Positions 34,655 through 44,212 of a stretch of 64,000 bases of DNA are shown one piece after another. Location of the stretch: positions 846,011 to 910,010 of the forward strand of contig CP051231.1 in NCBI GenBank assembly GCA_017792405.1, in the 5' to 3' direction. The notes beneath the pieces were generated by a model. That model was not told where the DNA came from, made no database searches, and saw nothing but the letters and a program-made list of their open reading frames with translations. The position numbers and the translations under genes are program-made. The stretch's first letter is position 1. Each line of letters opens with the position of its first letter. This DNA is from Oceanicola sp. (lineage in GTDB: Bacteria > Pseudomonadota > Alphaproteobacteria > Rhodobacterales > Rhodobacteraceae).

Positions 34655-36013
34655 ATGGCGTTTTTCAAGAAGCTCAAGGACAAGCTCTTCAAATCCAGCT
34701 CGAAGCTGGATGAGGGGCTTGAGGCGATCGTCGCCGATGGCGGCGAGGAAGAGGCGGTGGAAGCGGTCGAGGCCGTGGAGGCCGGGGAACTGGTCGTGGA
34801 AGAGGCGGGGCCTGCGGAGGGATCGTCCTCTGAGCCTGCGCCAGTGGGTGAGGGCGTGGCGGATGTGCCGGCTGCGCCTGTCGCCGCACCGGACCTGCCG
34901 CCTGCTCCGATGCCGGAGCCGGAGCCCGATGTGCCGCCTGCGCCGGTGCCTGAACCTGAGCCGGATGTGCCGCCTGCGCCGGTGCCTGAACCGGAGCCGG
35001 ATGTTCCGCCCGCGCCGGTGCCCGAGCCTGAGCCGGATGTTCCGCCTGCGCCGGTGCCTGAGCCAGAGCCTGACCTGCCGCCGATCCCGGTGCCGCCTGC
35101 GCCGAGGGCGGAAGAGGCGACTTCGAAGCGCCCCGGGTTCATCGGGCGGATGCTGGGGCGGGGCGAGGGCCCTGTCATGCGGCGGGTGCTCGACGATGAC
35201 ATGCTGGAGAGCCTCGAAGAGTTGTTGATTGCCGCCGACATGGGGGTGGATACCGCCCTGCGGGTGACCGCGAACATGGCCGAGGGGCGCTATGGACGGA
35301 AGGTCTCGACCGCCGAGATCAAGCAGTTCCTTGCAGATGAGATCGCCCGGATCATGGAGCCGGTGGCGCGGCCGATGCCGCTGTATCCGACCCGCCCGCA
35401 GGTGGTGCTTGTGGTGGGCGTGAACGGCTCGGGCAAAACGACGACCATCGGCAAGCTGGCGAGCCAGTTCAAGGCGGCGGGCAAGAGCGTGGTGATCGCG
35501 GCGGGCGATACCTTCCGCGCGGCGGCGGTGGAGCAGTTGCAGGTGTGGGGGCAGCGCGCGGGCGTGCCGGTAATGACGGCGCCCGAGGGCAGCGACCCCG
35601 CGAGCCTTGCCTTTGATGCGATGACCAAGGCGCAGGCGGATGGGGCGGACCTGCTGATGATCGACACCGCAGGGCGGCTCCAGAACCGTGCGGACCTTAT
35701 GGAAGAGCTCTCGAAAATCGTGCGCGTCATCAAGAAGAAGGACCCGGATGCGCCGCACAACACGCTGCTGGTGCTGGATGCGACCACGGGGCAGAACGCG
35801 CTGAGCCAGGTGGATACCTTCCAGAAGATGGCCGATGTGAGCGGGCTGGTAATGACCAAGCTCGACGGCACCGCGAAGGGCGGGGTGCTGGTGGCGCTGG
35901 CTGACAAGTTTGGGCTGCCGATTCATGCGATTGGCGTGGGCGAGCAGATCGACGACCTCGATGCCTTCGACCCGCGCGAGTTTGCCGAGGCATTGACGGG
36001 CGCTGGCGCGTGA
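34655..36013 (+). CDS. ftsY: Signal recognition particle receptor FtsY
   Basis: The 452-residue protein has a short basic start, an acidic A domain, five perfect-to-near 12-residue repeats of PEPEPDVPPAPV (residues 87-146), then the NG GTPase: GVNGSGKTTT (255-264), DTAGRLQNRADLMEEL and TKLDGTAKGG. It docks ribosome-nascent chain complexes at the membrane with Ffh. It ends in a GTGA overlap with the next gene. Confidence 0.96.
   Translation: MAFFKKLKDKLFKSSSKLDEGLEAIVADGGEEEAVEAVEAVEAGELVVEEAGPAEGSSSEPAPVGEGVADVPAAPVAAPDLPPAPMPEPEPDVPPAPVPEPEPDVPPAPVPEPEPDVPPAPVPEPEPDVPPAPVPEPEPDLPPIPVPPAPRAEEATSKRPGFIGRMLGRGEGPVMRRVLDDDMLESLEELLIAADMGVDTALRVTANMAEGRYGRKVSTAEIKQFLADEIARIMEPVARPMPLYPTRPQVVLVVGVNGSGKTTTIGKLASQFKAAGKSVVIAAGDTFRAAAVEQLQVWGQRAGVPVMTAPEGSDPASLAFDAMTKAQADGADLLMIDTAGRLQNRADLMEELSKIVRVIKKKDPDAPHNTLLVLDATTGQNALSQVDTFQKMADVSGLVMTKLDGTAKGGVLVALADKFGLPIHAIGVGEQIDDLDAFDPREFAEALTGAGA
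34913..35092 (+). repeat. Five 36 bp tandem repeats in ftsY
   Basis: Each unit encodes PEPEPDVPPAPV with synonymous changes; the last is PEPEPDLPPIPV. The array forms a stiff Pro-Glu linker between the acidic A domain and the GTPase, and its copy number is likely to vary between strains. Confidence 0.9.
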
Positions 36014-36969
36014 TCCGGGCGGCGGCGGTTGCGCTCGCGTTATTGGGTGCCCCAGCAGGGGCGCAGAGCTATGACATATTGAACGCAGAGGCCTGCGAAG
36101 GCCTGCTTCAGCGGGTGGATGTGCTGGGCATGGGTGGGGTCGTGGAGGTGGGCGGCGTGCGCCCCTATCAGAACGGCTGCGCCTACACCGACCTGCGGAT
36201 CTCGACCGGGGTGGGCGCGCTGGGCTACCGCGTGCCGCGGGCGGAGCTGCACATTGGCGGGCTGGAACGGCTCGATCACGGGCTGCCGCCGCTGGCGGTG
36301 AAGCTGGAGGTGCGGGGCGCGCATCCGGTGTTCACCATGCCGGGTGACATCCTGACGAGCTGGTTGCTGACCGAGCAGGTGAAGGTGGGCGATGGCATGG
36401 AGCTCTCGGCGCAGCTCTGGTGGGACAGGGAGAGCCGCCGGGTTGTGATCGAAGAGGCGCGCTGGGACTTTCCGGGCGAGAACGGGCTGCGGATGACGGG
36501 GCTGATCGAGGGGGTGGACCTGACCGATGCGGTTGCGATGCAGCAATCGGCGCTGACCACCCGGCTCACCGCGCTGGAGCTTGAGTTGGAGAGCAACGGG
36601 ATTTTCGAACATCTGTTTCTGGTGCCGCTCGGGCAGATGCTGCTGGAGCCGGTGCCGGAGACGGTTGAGGACGGCGAGCAGGAGGTGCTGCAGCCGCGGG
36701 AACAGGTGGTGGCGCTGAAAAAGGCGGCGGTCGAGGCGTTGCACGGATTGCCGGAGGCGCGGTTCGAGCCGGGCGCGAGGGACGCGGTGGAGACCTTCAT
36801 CGCGGAGCTGCCCCACCCTGAGGGGCGCATGGTGCTGCGGCTCGATGCACCGGAGGGGCTGGGCATGGCGCAGCTCGGGCCGCTGGCGCTGGGCGCGCCG
36901 GTGACGCCGGAGGCGCTTGCGGCGATGCTGGAGGGTGTGATCATCGGGGCCAGTTACGCGCGCGAGTAG
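36010..36969 (+). CDS. Secreted hypothetical protein coupled to ftsY
   Basis: A 319-residue protein with a signal peptide (VIRAAAVALALLGAPAGAQ) and a mostly beta N-terminal half that includes two early Cys, followed by a helical segment (REQVVALKKAAVEALHGLPE). GTG start overlapping the ftsY stop by 4 bp. No known family. It may act at the envelope. Confidence 0.78.
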   Translation: MIRAAAVALALLGAPAGAQSYDILNAEACEGLLQRVDVLGMGGVVEVGGVRPYQNGCAYTDLRISTGVGALGYRVPRAELHIGGLERLDHGLPPLAVKLEVRGAHPVFTMPGDILTSWLLTEQVKVGDGMELSAQLWWDRESRRVVIEEARWDFPGENGLRMTGLIEGVDLTDAVAMQQSALTTRLTALELELESNGIFEHLFLVPLGQMLLEPVPETVEDGEQEVLQPREQVVALKKAAVEALHGLPEARFEPGARDAVETFIAELPHPEGRMVLRLDAPEGLGMAQLGPLALGAPVTPEALAAMLEGVIIGASYARE

Positions 36970-37000
36970 GCGGAAGCCCCGACGTCGCGCAGACTGCCGT

Positions 37001-37483
37001 TCAGGAGCTTTCTTCGCTGGTCTGCACCACCCGCTTCAGGATCCAGAGCACGGCCACGGTGAGGGCGGTGGCCATGGCGGCGAGGGGCATCTGGCCCGCG
37101 CCGCAGGCCAGCCCGATGCCGCCCGCGAGCCACATGGAGGCGCCGGTGGTGGTGTTCTTCACCGTGTCGCCCTTGGTGAAGATGATCCCGGCGGCCAGAA
37201 AGGCGACGCCCGCCGTGACCGCCTCGACCAGCCGCAGGGGATCGACCTTCATGCTGTCTTTCGGGCCGAAGGAGAGTTGCGAGAGTTGCTGGCTCACGAC
37301 GATGAAGAGGCAGGCGGCGAGGGCGACAAGGATATGGGTGCGCAGGCCGGCGGGTTTGGAACGCCATTCGCGCTCCAGCCCGATCAGCCCGCCCAACACC
37401 GCCGCCGCGAGCAGGCGGATGAAGGCGGTGAGCGGCGGCACGGCGGCGAAGGTGCCTTTGAGTTCGGTGACGATCTGATCCAT
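37001..37483 (-). CDS. MgtC/SapB family membrane protein
   Basis: A 160-residue protein with the MgtC N-terminal domain: [36 protein letters not shown] and [28 protein letters not shown], about five helices, lacking the C-terminal ACT-like domain of virulence MgtC. Role in magnesium or acid stress is possible but unproven. Confidence 0.9.
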   Translation of the reverse strand: MDQIVTELKGTFAAVPPLTAFIRLLAAAVLGGLIGLEREWRSKPAGLRTHILVALAACLFIVVSQQLSQLSFGPKDSMKVDPLRLVEAVTAGVAFLAAGIIFTKGDTVKNTTTGASMWLAGGIGLACGAGQMPLAAMATALTVAVLWILKRVVQTSEESS

Positions 37484-37613
37484 GCGGGCCCCTTGTTTGC
37501 GCTCTCAACACCGGGCGGGGGCGGGCGGTTCCGCCGGGCGCGGCGGTGGGCGGGGCAATTGCCAACGCCGGGGCTTGGGCTACTGTGAGGCAAAACCTCA
37601 GGGAGTCGCTCCA

Positions 37614-38393
37614 ATGAAATACGCCGCCGCCGCCGTCTTTGCCTCGCTCTTCGTCACCCCGGTGATCGCGCAGGATCTGCCCGACTTGCAGGGCCGCGAG
37701 ATCACCGTTGTGACCGAAAACGCCTATCCGCCGCTGCAATACATGGCCGATGGCGAGGCCGTGGGCTGGGAGTATGACGCCATGGCCGAGATCGCCAGCC
37801 GGATCAATATGACAGTGGCCTACGAGAACATCAGCTGGGATGCGATGATCCCCGCCGTCTCGGAAGGGCAGTATGACCTTGGCATGACCGGCATCACCAT
37901 TCGGGACGACCGCAAGGAGATGGTGGATTTCTCCGATGCCTATATGCGCAGCGAGATGTCGATGCTGGTACGGGGCGATGAGGAGCGGTTCACCGATGCG
38001 GCGAGCTTCGCGGCGGATGACGATCTGCTGGTGGCCGCCCAGCCCGGCACCACGCCGTTTTACGTGGCGGTCTATGACGTGCTGGATGGCGATGAGGCCA
38101 ACCCGCGGGTGAAGCTCTTCGAGACCTTCGGGGCGGGCGTGCAGGCGCTGCGGGCCGGGGATGTGGACCTTGTGCTGACCGATGGCGTGGCCGCAGAGGG
38201 CTACGTGGCGGCCTCGGACGGGGCGCTGAAGGTGGTGGGCGAGAAGCTGGGCACCGAGGACTTTGGCTTCATCTTCCCGAAAGGCTCCGATCTGGTTGCA
38301 CCGATCAATGCCGCCATCGCCTCGATGGAGGCTGACGGCACGCTCGATGCGCTGAACAAGAAGTGGTTTCTCGATACCAAGCTCGGCGAGTGA
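37614..38393 (+). CDS. Amino-acid ABC transporter, substrate-binding protein
   Basis: A 259-residue family 3 solute-binding protein with a signal peptide (to VIAQ), [16 protein letters not shown] at the ligand-site start, [23 protein letters not shown], and a C-terminal LNKKWF. It should bind a polar amino acid. Overlaps the permease start by 4 bp (GTGA). Confidence 0.92.
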   Translation: MKYAAAAVFASLFVTPVIAQDLPDLQGREITVVTENAYPPLQYMADGEAVGWEYDAMAEIASRINMTVAYENISWDAMIPAVSEGQYDLGMTGITIRDDRKEMVDFSDAYMRSEMSMLVRGDEERFTDAASFAADDDLLVAAQPGTTPFYVAVYDVLDGDEANPRVKLFETFGAGVQALRAGDVDLVLTDGVAAEGYVAASDGALKVVGEKLGTEDFGFIFPKGSDLVAPINAAIASMEADGTLDALNKKWFLDTKLGE

Positions 38394-39178
38394 GGGAACG
38401 CCCGGGCGAGAAGGACTTTCCGTGGTGGCTGGTGATCCTTGCCGCCACGGGAGCGGTGCTGTTTGCGCAGGTCATCGCGGACGAGCTCTATTCGGACGTG
38501 CTGGAGACGCTGATGAAGGGCGTCGGCATCACGGTGTTCGTGACGCTGGTGGCGTTCTCGCTCGCCACGCTGGTCGGGTTGCTGGTGGCGATGGCTTCGA
38601 TGTCGCGCTGGATCGTCGCCCGGCAGGCGGCGCGGCTCTATGTGGAGATCGTGCGCGGCGTGCCGATATTGGTGCTGCTGCTCTACGTGGCTTTCGTGGT
38701 CGCGCCCGCGATGGTGGTGGCGGTGAACTGGGTGCTGACCTCGCTCGGGGGAGAGGGGATCAGGACGCGGGATTTCTCGCTGCTGTGGCGGGCGATCATT
38801 GCCCTGACCATCGGCTACTCGGCCTTCATTGCAGAGGTGTTCCGGGCGGGGCTCCTTTCGGTGCCGGAGGGGCAGATCGAGGCGGCGGAGGCGCTGGGGC
38901 TTTCGCCGTGGCAGCGGTTTCGGCTGGTCCGGCTGCCGCAGGCGCTGCGGGTGATCCTGCCGCCGTTGGGCAATGACTTCATCGCGATGATCAAGGATTC
39001 GAGCTTGGTCTCGGTGCTCGGGGTGACGGATATCACCCAATTGGGGAAGGTGACCTCGGCGGGGAATTTTCGGTATTTCGAGACCTATAACGTGGTGGCG
39101 CTGTTGTATCTGGTGATGACGGTGACGCTTTCGCTGGCGCTGAGGCGGCTGGAGAAGCGGCTGGAGGCGGGGCGGTAG
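38390..39178 (+). CDS. Amino-acid ABC transporter, permease
   Basis: A 262-residue HisM-type permease (GTG start at 38390, overlapping the binding-protein stop). It has [50 protein letters not shown], the EAA loop that contacts the ATPase. No ATPase or second permease is adjacent. Confidence 0.92.
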   Translation: MRERPGEKDFPWWLVILAATGAVLFAQVIADELYSDVLETLMKGVGITVFVTLVAFSLATLVGLLVAMASMSRWIVARQAARLYVEIVRGVPILVLLLYVAFVVAPAMVVAVNWVLTSLGGEGIRTRDFSLLWRAIIALTIGYSAFIAEVFRAGLLSVPEGQIEAAEALGLSPWQRFRLVRLPQALRVILPPLGNDFIAMIKDSSLVSVLGVTDITQLGKVTSAGNFRYFETYNVVALLYLVMTVTLSLALRRLEKRLEAGR

Positions 39179-39186
39179 GCGCGCGT

Positions 39187-39207
39187 GGTGCGCCACGAAT
39201 GCGCACC
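39187..39207. terminator. GC hairpin after the permease gene
   Basis: GGTGCGC (39187-39193) pairs with GCGCACC (39201-39207) 8 bp after the stop. No T-run, so it may be a dispersed palindrome rather than a terminator. Confidence 0.4.
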
Positions 39208-39253
39208 CTACGACGCTGCGGCTCGGGCCGTGCGGGGCGAGGAGGCGTTGAGC

Positions 39254-39298
39254 GGGGGCGCTGCCCCCGCACCCCCGGGATATTTGACGGACCAATGA
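39254..39298 (+). repeat. Dispersed GC-run plus ATATTTG motif, copy 2
   Basis: GGGGGCGCTGCCCCC palindrome followed by GCACCCCCGGGATATTTGA, the same layout as at 53361-53411, but the AAGCAAGAAAATG tail has diverged. Confidence 0.55.
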
Positions 39299-39350
39299 GG
39301 AGCAGGGTGGGGCTCTGGACCATCCCGGCTCGCGAATATATGCCCGCAGC

Positions 39351-40256
39351 ATGAGTTCTTGGATTACCTCACTCGAAGGCACCGAGGCGGGGCATGTGGC
39401 GGCCTTGGGGCTGGCGCTGATGGCGGCCTTTCTGCACGCGGTCTTCGGGGCGTTGCAGAAGGGGCGGCATGATCCGTGGATGAGCCGGGGGGCGATCGAC
39501 TTTTGCTACGGGGTGATGGCCGCGCCCTTCGCGCTCTTCGTGGTGCCGTGGCCGGAGCCGCATATGTGGGCGATCTTTGCCGGGGCCTGGGCGATCCACG
39601 TGGCCTACAAGGTGACGCAGGCGATGACCTACACGCGGGGGGCCTACACGGTGGTTTATCCGGTGGTGAGGGGCACCGGGCCGCTGTTCACGGTGATCGG
39701 GGCCGGGGTGATCTTTGGCGAGCATTTTACGGCAGGCCAATGGTTTGGCGTGGCGGTGCTGCTGGCAGGGATCTACGGGCTGGCGGCCTACAACCTGCGG
39801 ACCATCACGCTGCAACGGGAGACGATGGTTGCCGCGCTGGGCCTCGCGGTGGTGACCGGCCTCTTCGTGGCTCTCTACACCACCTATGACGCCTATGGCA
39901 TCCGCGCGACGGCGGACCCGTTCACCTTTTTGGCGTGGTTCTTCATGATCGACGGGCTGGGCTTTGCGCCTTGGGTGGCGCTGGCCCGCTACCGGCGGAT
40001 GGACGACCCGCCCACTTTGGGGCCGCTGATGGCGCGGGGGATGATCGGGGGCGTGGTGGCCTTCTTCTCCTTCGGGGCGGTGATGCTGGCAACGCGGCTC
40101 GACAAGGTGGGCGAGGCGGCGGTGCTGCGCGAGACTTCCACCGTCTTTGCCGCGCTGATCGGGTGGTTGCTGCTCGGAGAGCGGGTCGGGCCGCGACGTT
40201 TGGCCCTCATGGGGTTGATCGCCGCCGGAGCGGTGATAGTTGAGATGGCGGGTTAA
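39351..40256 (+). CDS. EamA/DMT-family transporter
   Basis: A 301-residue protein with about ten membrane helices and the twofold EamA repeat (TYTRGAYTVVYPVVRGTGPLFTVIGAG in repeat 1; ETSTVFAALIGWLLLGERVG in repeat 2). Export of a metabolite is likely, substrate unknown. Precedes ispZ by 14 bp. Confidence 0.88.
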   Translation: MSSWITSLEGTEAGHVAALGLALMAAFLHAVFGALQKGRHDPWMSRGAIDFCYGVMAAPFALFVVPWPEPHMWAIFAGAWAIHVAYKVTQAMTYTRGAYTVVYPVVRGTGPLFTVIGAGVIFGEHFTAGQWFGVAVLLAGIYGLAAYNLRTITLQRETMVAALGLAVVTGLFVALYTTYDAYGIRATADPFTFLAWFFMIDGLGFAPWVALARYRRMDDPPTLGPLMARGMIGGVVAFFSFGAVMLATRLDKVGEAAVLRETSTVFAALIGWLLLGERVGPRRLALMGLIAAGAVIVEMAG

Positions 40257-40270
40257 CGCGGAGAGAGAGT

Positions 40271-40870
40271 ATGGCCGAGAAACAGGTGCCCGGATGGGTG
40301 AAGACGGCGCTGGAGTTCGGCCCGGTGCTGGGCTTCTTCGTGGCCTTTTTCCTGCTGAAGGGCGAGAGCTACGTGCTCTTCGGCCACGAGGTGAAGACCT
40401 TCACCTACATCACCTTCTGGTTCGTCATCGCCATGGTGATCTGCATGGGGGCGCTCGGGGCGCTGACGGGCGCGCTGAGCCGGATGCAGGTGATGACGCT
40501 GGTGCTGGTGGTCTTCATGGGCGGGCTGACGGTGGTGCTGGACAACGACCTGTTTTTGAAGCTGAAACCGACGATCCTTTATGCGCTCTTTGCGGGCATT
40601 CTCGCGATCGGGCTGGCGCGGGGGCAGAGCTACCTTGCGCGGCTCATGGAGGGGCTGCTGCCGATGAGCCATGAGGGCTGGATGATTTTGACCAAGCGCT
40701 TCGCGATCTTCTTTGCGGTGCTGGCGGTGGCGAATGCGGTGATTGCTTTCTCGCTCTCGAGCGGGGTCTGGGTGACGGTGAAGACCTTCGGGCTGCCGGC
40801 GGCGCTCTTTGTCTTCATGATGGCGCAATACCCGCTGATCGAGAAATACGGGACGGAGAAGAGCGAGTAA
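40271..40870 (+). CDS. ispZ: Inner-membrane septation protein YciB/IspZ
   Basis: A 199-residue five-helix protein with family motifs ALEFGPVLGFFVAFF, FITYITFWFVIAM-like second helix, KLKPTILYALFAGILAIG and FFAVLAVANAVIA. It is involved in septation and envelope integrity in E. coli and Shigella. The 168 bp that follow contain no gene. Confidence 0.92.
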   Translation: MAEKQVPGWVKTALEFGPVLGFFVAFFLLKGESYVLFGHEVKTFTYITFWFVIAMVICMGALGALTGALSRMQVMTLVLVVFMGGLTVVLDNDLFLKLKPTILYALFAGILAIGLARGQSYLARLMEGLLPMSHEGWMILTKRFAIFFAVLAVANAVIAFSLSSGVWVTVKTFGLPAALFVFMMAQYPLIEKYGTEKSE

Positions 40871-41038
40871 TCGACGCCCGAAATTCTGGCTCAGCGCACA
40901 AATATGCGCAAAGCGCAGATTTGACATGGTTTGGACATGAGAAAGCGCGGCTTGCCCCGGAAGCCTCGGCGGGACAATTCAGTGCCCGCTGCCGCCGCCT
41001 GACCCGGCCGGCCCGGGCGGAGAGGGAAAGATCGCCAG

Positions 41039-41968
41039 ATGGCAAAGGGTGCCAAGACCGCCAAACTCATCGCCGCCGGGACCGCCGCGGCCTGCCTCGT
41101 CGCCTTTGTGGCGGGGGCCAACACCATCGTTCCGACGACCCGCACCGGCGGGCTGGCCGCGCAGGGCGCGCCGATGCGGCCGGAGCTGAAGGTGGCCGAC
41201 CGCTATGTCGACCGGCAGCGGCGGATGCTGAAGGTGAACTTCGAGCGGACCGGCTTCGGCCCGCAGTCGCCGCGAGACATCGATGCGGTGGCGGGCACCA
41301 ACCCGGTGCATTTTGCTGCCGCCCCGGACGCCAGCGAGATGAACCTGTGCAACATCCACTTTCACGAGAGCGCCGAGCACCGGGGCGGAGAGTTTCGCAC
41401 CTATCGGGGCAATGGCAACGGCAAGGGGTATGACACCGGCTTCGTCTATGACGGCGCGCTGAGTGCCGCGGAGCTCAAGCCGCTCTCGGCCCCGATTGCC
41501 GACAAGGGCCATGGCGGGCTGGAGCCGGGGGATACCATCGAGGTGCATTGGGTGTTTTCGACCGCCGAGGTTGCGCCGGGCCCGACGCTGGGCGCCTGCC
41601 TGAAGGAGGGCGCCGCGACTCCCCGACTTCGGGTCGAGGCGCAGGTCTTCGTGCTGGTCAACGACCCCGCCGCGCTCGATTTCACCGCGCTGGCGGCGGT
41701 GAGCACGCGGGGCGGGCTGCACCAGGCGCTGGCCATCCCCTCGGACACCGGCACGCCCGTGGCCTATGCCGGCTCGACCACAGGGCCGGGCCACAACGAG
41801 GCGGGTTCGCCCTTTCAGGTGAGCTGGAGCGTGCGCCCGAAGGTGGCCAAGCTCGATATCACCTCGGTCGGGGAATGGCTGAAGGGCAACCCCTTTGACG
41901 AGGACCACGCCCACGGGGTGCGCAACCTGGTGGTTCAGCCCGAGCTGCTTTCGACCATCGGCGAGTAG
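41039..41968 (+). CDS. Delta-class carbonic anhydrase-like protein
   Basis: The 309-residue protein has an N-terminal signal or anchor (KLIAAGTAAACLVAFVAGA). The motif NLCNIHFHESAEHRGGEF near residue 103 supplies three His and a Glu, the metal-site pattern of delta carbonic anhydrases, a class first known from diatoms. GKGYDTGFVYDG and TIEVHWVFSTAEV follow. It would hydrate CO2 in the periplasm. Identification rests on these motifs; activity is inferred. Confidence 0.8.
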   Translation: MAKGAKTAKLIAAGTAAACLVAFVAGANTIVPTTRTGGLAAQGAPMRPELKVADRYVDRQRRMLKVNFERTGFGPQSPRDIDAVAGTNPVHFAAAPDASEMNLCNIHFHESAEHRGGEFRTYRGNGNGKGYDTGFVYDGALSAAELKPLSAPIADKGHGGLEPGDTIEVHWVFSTAEVAPGPTLGACLKEGAATPRLRVEAQVFVLVNDPAALDFTALAAVSTRGGLHQALAIPSDTGTPVAYAGSTTGPGHNEAGSPFQVSWSVRPKVAKLDITSVGEWLKGNPFDEDHAHGVRNLVVQPELLSTIGE

Positions 41969-42024
41969 ACCGGCCGAGGCTTCGGCCCGCAGGGGGTGCC
42001 TGAAGAGATCAGGGCCTCCGGCGG

Positions 42025-42049
42025 GAGATACTTGGAGCAAGAAAATGGG
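42025..42049 (+). repeat. Dispersed TACTTGGAGCAAGAAAATG motif, copy 3
   Basis: Matches copies 1 and 4 except for two changes (TACTTGG for TATTTGA). Lies between the carbonic anhydrase and the TauE/SafE gene. Confidence 0.6.
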
Positions 42050-42128
42050 CAATTTGACTTAAATTGTCCGGAGTGGTCTGGTCTGGTTTCTGGGCTGCCC
42101 GGGGCTGCCTCTGGATCGGGGAAGGGGC

Positions 42129-42869
42129 ATGGATTTCTGGATCGTGGCCGCGCTGGCGGCCTTCATGATGGGGCTGTCGAAGGGCGGGGTGCCGATGCTG
42201 GCGATGCTCTCGGTGCCGCTGATGTCGCTCTTCATGGACCCGGCGCTGGCGGCAGGGTTGCTCTTGCCGCTCTACATCGTGGCCGATTGGTATGCGGTTT
42301 ACCTGTTTCGCCGGGCGTTTGCGGCGCGGCTCCTCAAGATCATGCTGCCGGGGGCGGTGGCGGGGATCGTGGCGGCCTTCTTTGCCGTCTCGGTGGTGCC
42401 CGGCGATGCGATCAAGCTGCTGGTGGCGGGGATCGGGATTTACTACCTCGTCGGCTCGGTGAAGGGCCGGTTTGCGCGGCAGGCGCCCGCGCCGCGCGAG
42501 GCGGACGTGCCGCGGGGCGTGTTCTGGGGCACGTTGGCGGGGTTCACCAGTTACATCAGCCACGCCGGGGGGCCGCCGTTTCAGGCCTATGTGCTGCCGC
42601 AGAAGCTGGACAAGATGGTCTATCTCGGGACGGTCACGATCTTCTTCTCGGTGGTCAACCTGCTGAAGGTGCCGCCCTATGTGATGGCCGGGCAGATCAC
42701 CGGCGCGAGCCTTGGCGAGGCCGTCTGGCTGGCGCCCTTTGCCCTGGCCGGAGCGTGGAGCGGCTCACGGGTAGCGCGCTGGCTGCCGGAGAAGGTGTTT
42801 TACCTGCTGGTAGAGGTGGCACTGGCGGTGGTGTCGGGGAAGTTGGTTTGGGAGGTTCTGGTGGGGTGA
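42129..42869 (+). CDS. TauE/SafE (TSUP) family sulfite/anion exporter
   Basis: A 246-residue protein with about eight hydrophobic helices and the two TSUP repeats: FMMGLSKGGVPMLAMLSVPLM and GTLAGFTSYISHAGGPPFQAYVLP. The family exports small organic or sulfur anions. Its end marks the left border of the low-GC island. Confidence 0.88.
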   Translation: MDFWIVAALAAFMMGLSKGGVPMLAMLSVPLMSLFMDPALAAGLLLPLYIVADWYAVYLFRRAFAARLLKIMLPGAVAGIVAAFFAVSVVPGDAIKLLVAGIGIYYLVGSVKGRFARQAPAPREADVPRGVFWGTLAGFTSYISHAGGPPFQAYVLPQKLDKMVYLGTVTIFFSVVNLLKVPPYVMAGQITGASLGEAVWLAPFALAGAWSGSRVARWLPEKVFYLLVEVALAVVSGKLVWEVLVG

Positions 42870-43031
42870 GGGCTGTGCCGGGAAGGCAGAGTGCGGCGTT
42901 GTTTTTCAGTATGCTTCACAGATCGACAGCAAGGTTGAACTCTATGGGTTTTAGAAGGTACTACTCACTTCATCTGAGGTTTCATCGTCCAAAAAATGGG
43001 CGATACTGCAGCAGCTTAGAACTTACTATTA

Positions 43032-44207
43032 CTACCTCTGATAAAGGAAGCAATCAAGAAGCGCAGCTCGTCCCTTCCAAATTTCACTGTCTTCATTTTG
43101 AGGATCGGGAGCGTTCCACCACGGCGAATCTCTGAGCCTCTCCACGATTAGATCCCAATAATTTGGCCAAGTAATGTGTGAGGCTGGGATGCGTAGATCC
43201 GAACTCATTCGTTTCTTATTTGCCGTGTCAATGCAGACAAACTGGTCGGGGCGCTTCAACGCTAAGAACCTAGTAACAGTCGCGAGGCCATACCCGCCAT
43301 CGGGAAAGGCTAGCTTAAAGTTATCAAGGTACCTAAGAAATTGTGACTTTGTTACATCACCTTCTAAAGGGATGTGCGACAGTGCAAGGGAAATTTCGGA
43401 AACGTGATGCTTCATTGCTGGCCATAGCTTTCGTGCGCCTTGCATGTTGCCAAACCAAGCCCAGTTTGGCTCAGTTGCTGACTTTTGTCCGGCAACTGCA
43501 CGGCGAATGTCTTCGGGTATGTCAAGAAATTCTGCATTCAACTCAAATGCTTCACGAGCGGTTTTTAGTAAGCTTAGTCTGCCATGCCGCTCTTCTTTCG
43601 AACGTTTTTTGACCTCAGATACGAAGTCCTCCCAGTTTTGGGACATGATGCGTGATTCCAATAAAGCGGCACTATGTGCCTTTCCATACTTGCCCAGCAG
43701 GCGCTTTAAACTGGAGCGACGTACTTTCCAGACATCACGGTATCGCTTTGCACGTTCTGCCGTCGACACTAGAGCATTAGCGTGCCATTGGCTAATTCGC
43801 CTCTCTAGGTCGTCGCTTACTGACTGGTATTTTTTTCCGCCTTCTATTCTAGTGGTGATTTCTGTGTTTCGATTAAATGCGGACCAAGTAAGATTCGCTG
43901 AGCCAATGAAGGCAACCCAATGGTTGTCACTTTTGAAGAGATATGTTTTTGGGTGAAAAATGGGACCGCTATCTAAGGCAAACCTTACTCGATCGTCATC
44001 TATGTAATCCTCAAGCACTTTGGGGGTCGTTTGAAAGAAGTGTGTGCCAATTACGCCCTGCGATAGCTTTTCGTTTCCTATGGATTTGTAGAGATCGGGA
44101 TTGTGAGTTGCCCAAGCTACAGCAAAGCTAAAAGAGGAAAACTTTTCCATGCAGCTCTTGAGTTCTTTCTCAAGGCGTTTTGGTTCTGAAATCAGCTCAA
44201 TTTTCAC
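43032..44207 (-). CDS. PLD-nuclease-like protein on a low-GC island
   Basis: A 391-residue protein. The N-terminal 150 residues carry one HKD-type motif, HPKTYLFKSDNHWVAFIGSA then NLTWSAFNRNTE, as in phospholipase-D nucleases and BfiI/NgoFVII-type restriction enzymes, which dimerise to make an active site. The C-terminal 200 residues (including TVTRFLALKRPDQFVCIDTA and ITWPNYWDLIVERL) form a helical domain I do not recognise. GC content is far below the neighbours, with AT-rich codons, from about 42.9 to 44.2 kb. It starts 5 bp after the gst stop. Horizontal acquisition and a role in phage or plasmid defence are likely but unproven. Confidence 0.75.
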   Translation of the reverse strand: MKIELISEPKRLEKELKSCMEKFSSFSFAVAWATHNPDLYKSIGNEKLSQGVIGTHFFQTTPKVLEDYIDDDRVRFALDSGPIFHPKTYLFKSDNHWVAFIGSANLTWSAFNRNTEITTRIEGGKKYQSVSDDLERRISQWHANALVSTAERAKRYRDVWKVRRSSLKRLLGKYGKAHSAALLESRIMSQNWEDFVSEVKKRSKEERHGRLSLLKTAREAFELNAEFLDIPEDIRRAVAGQKSATEPNWAWFGNMQGARKLWPAMKHHVSEISLALSHIPLEGDVTKSQFLRYLDNFKLAFPDGGYGLATVTRFLALKRPDQFVCIDTANKKRMSSDLRIPASHITWPNYWDLIVERLRDSPWWNAPDPQNEDSEIWKGRAALLDCFLYQR

Positions 44208-44212
44208 ATGCG

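Noticed and set aside
34913..35092. CRISPR-like regularly repeated sequence
   Set aside because: The repeats are contiguous 36 bp units with no spacers, in frame within ftsY.
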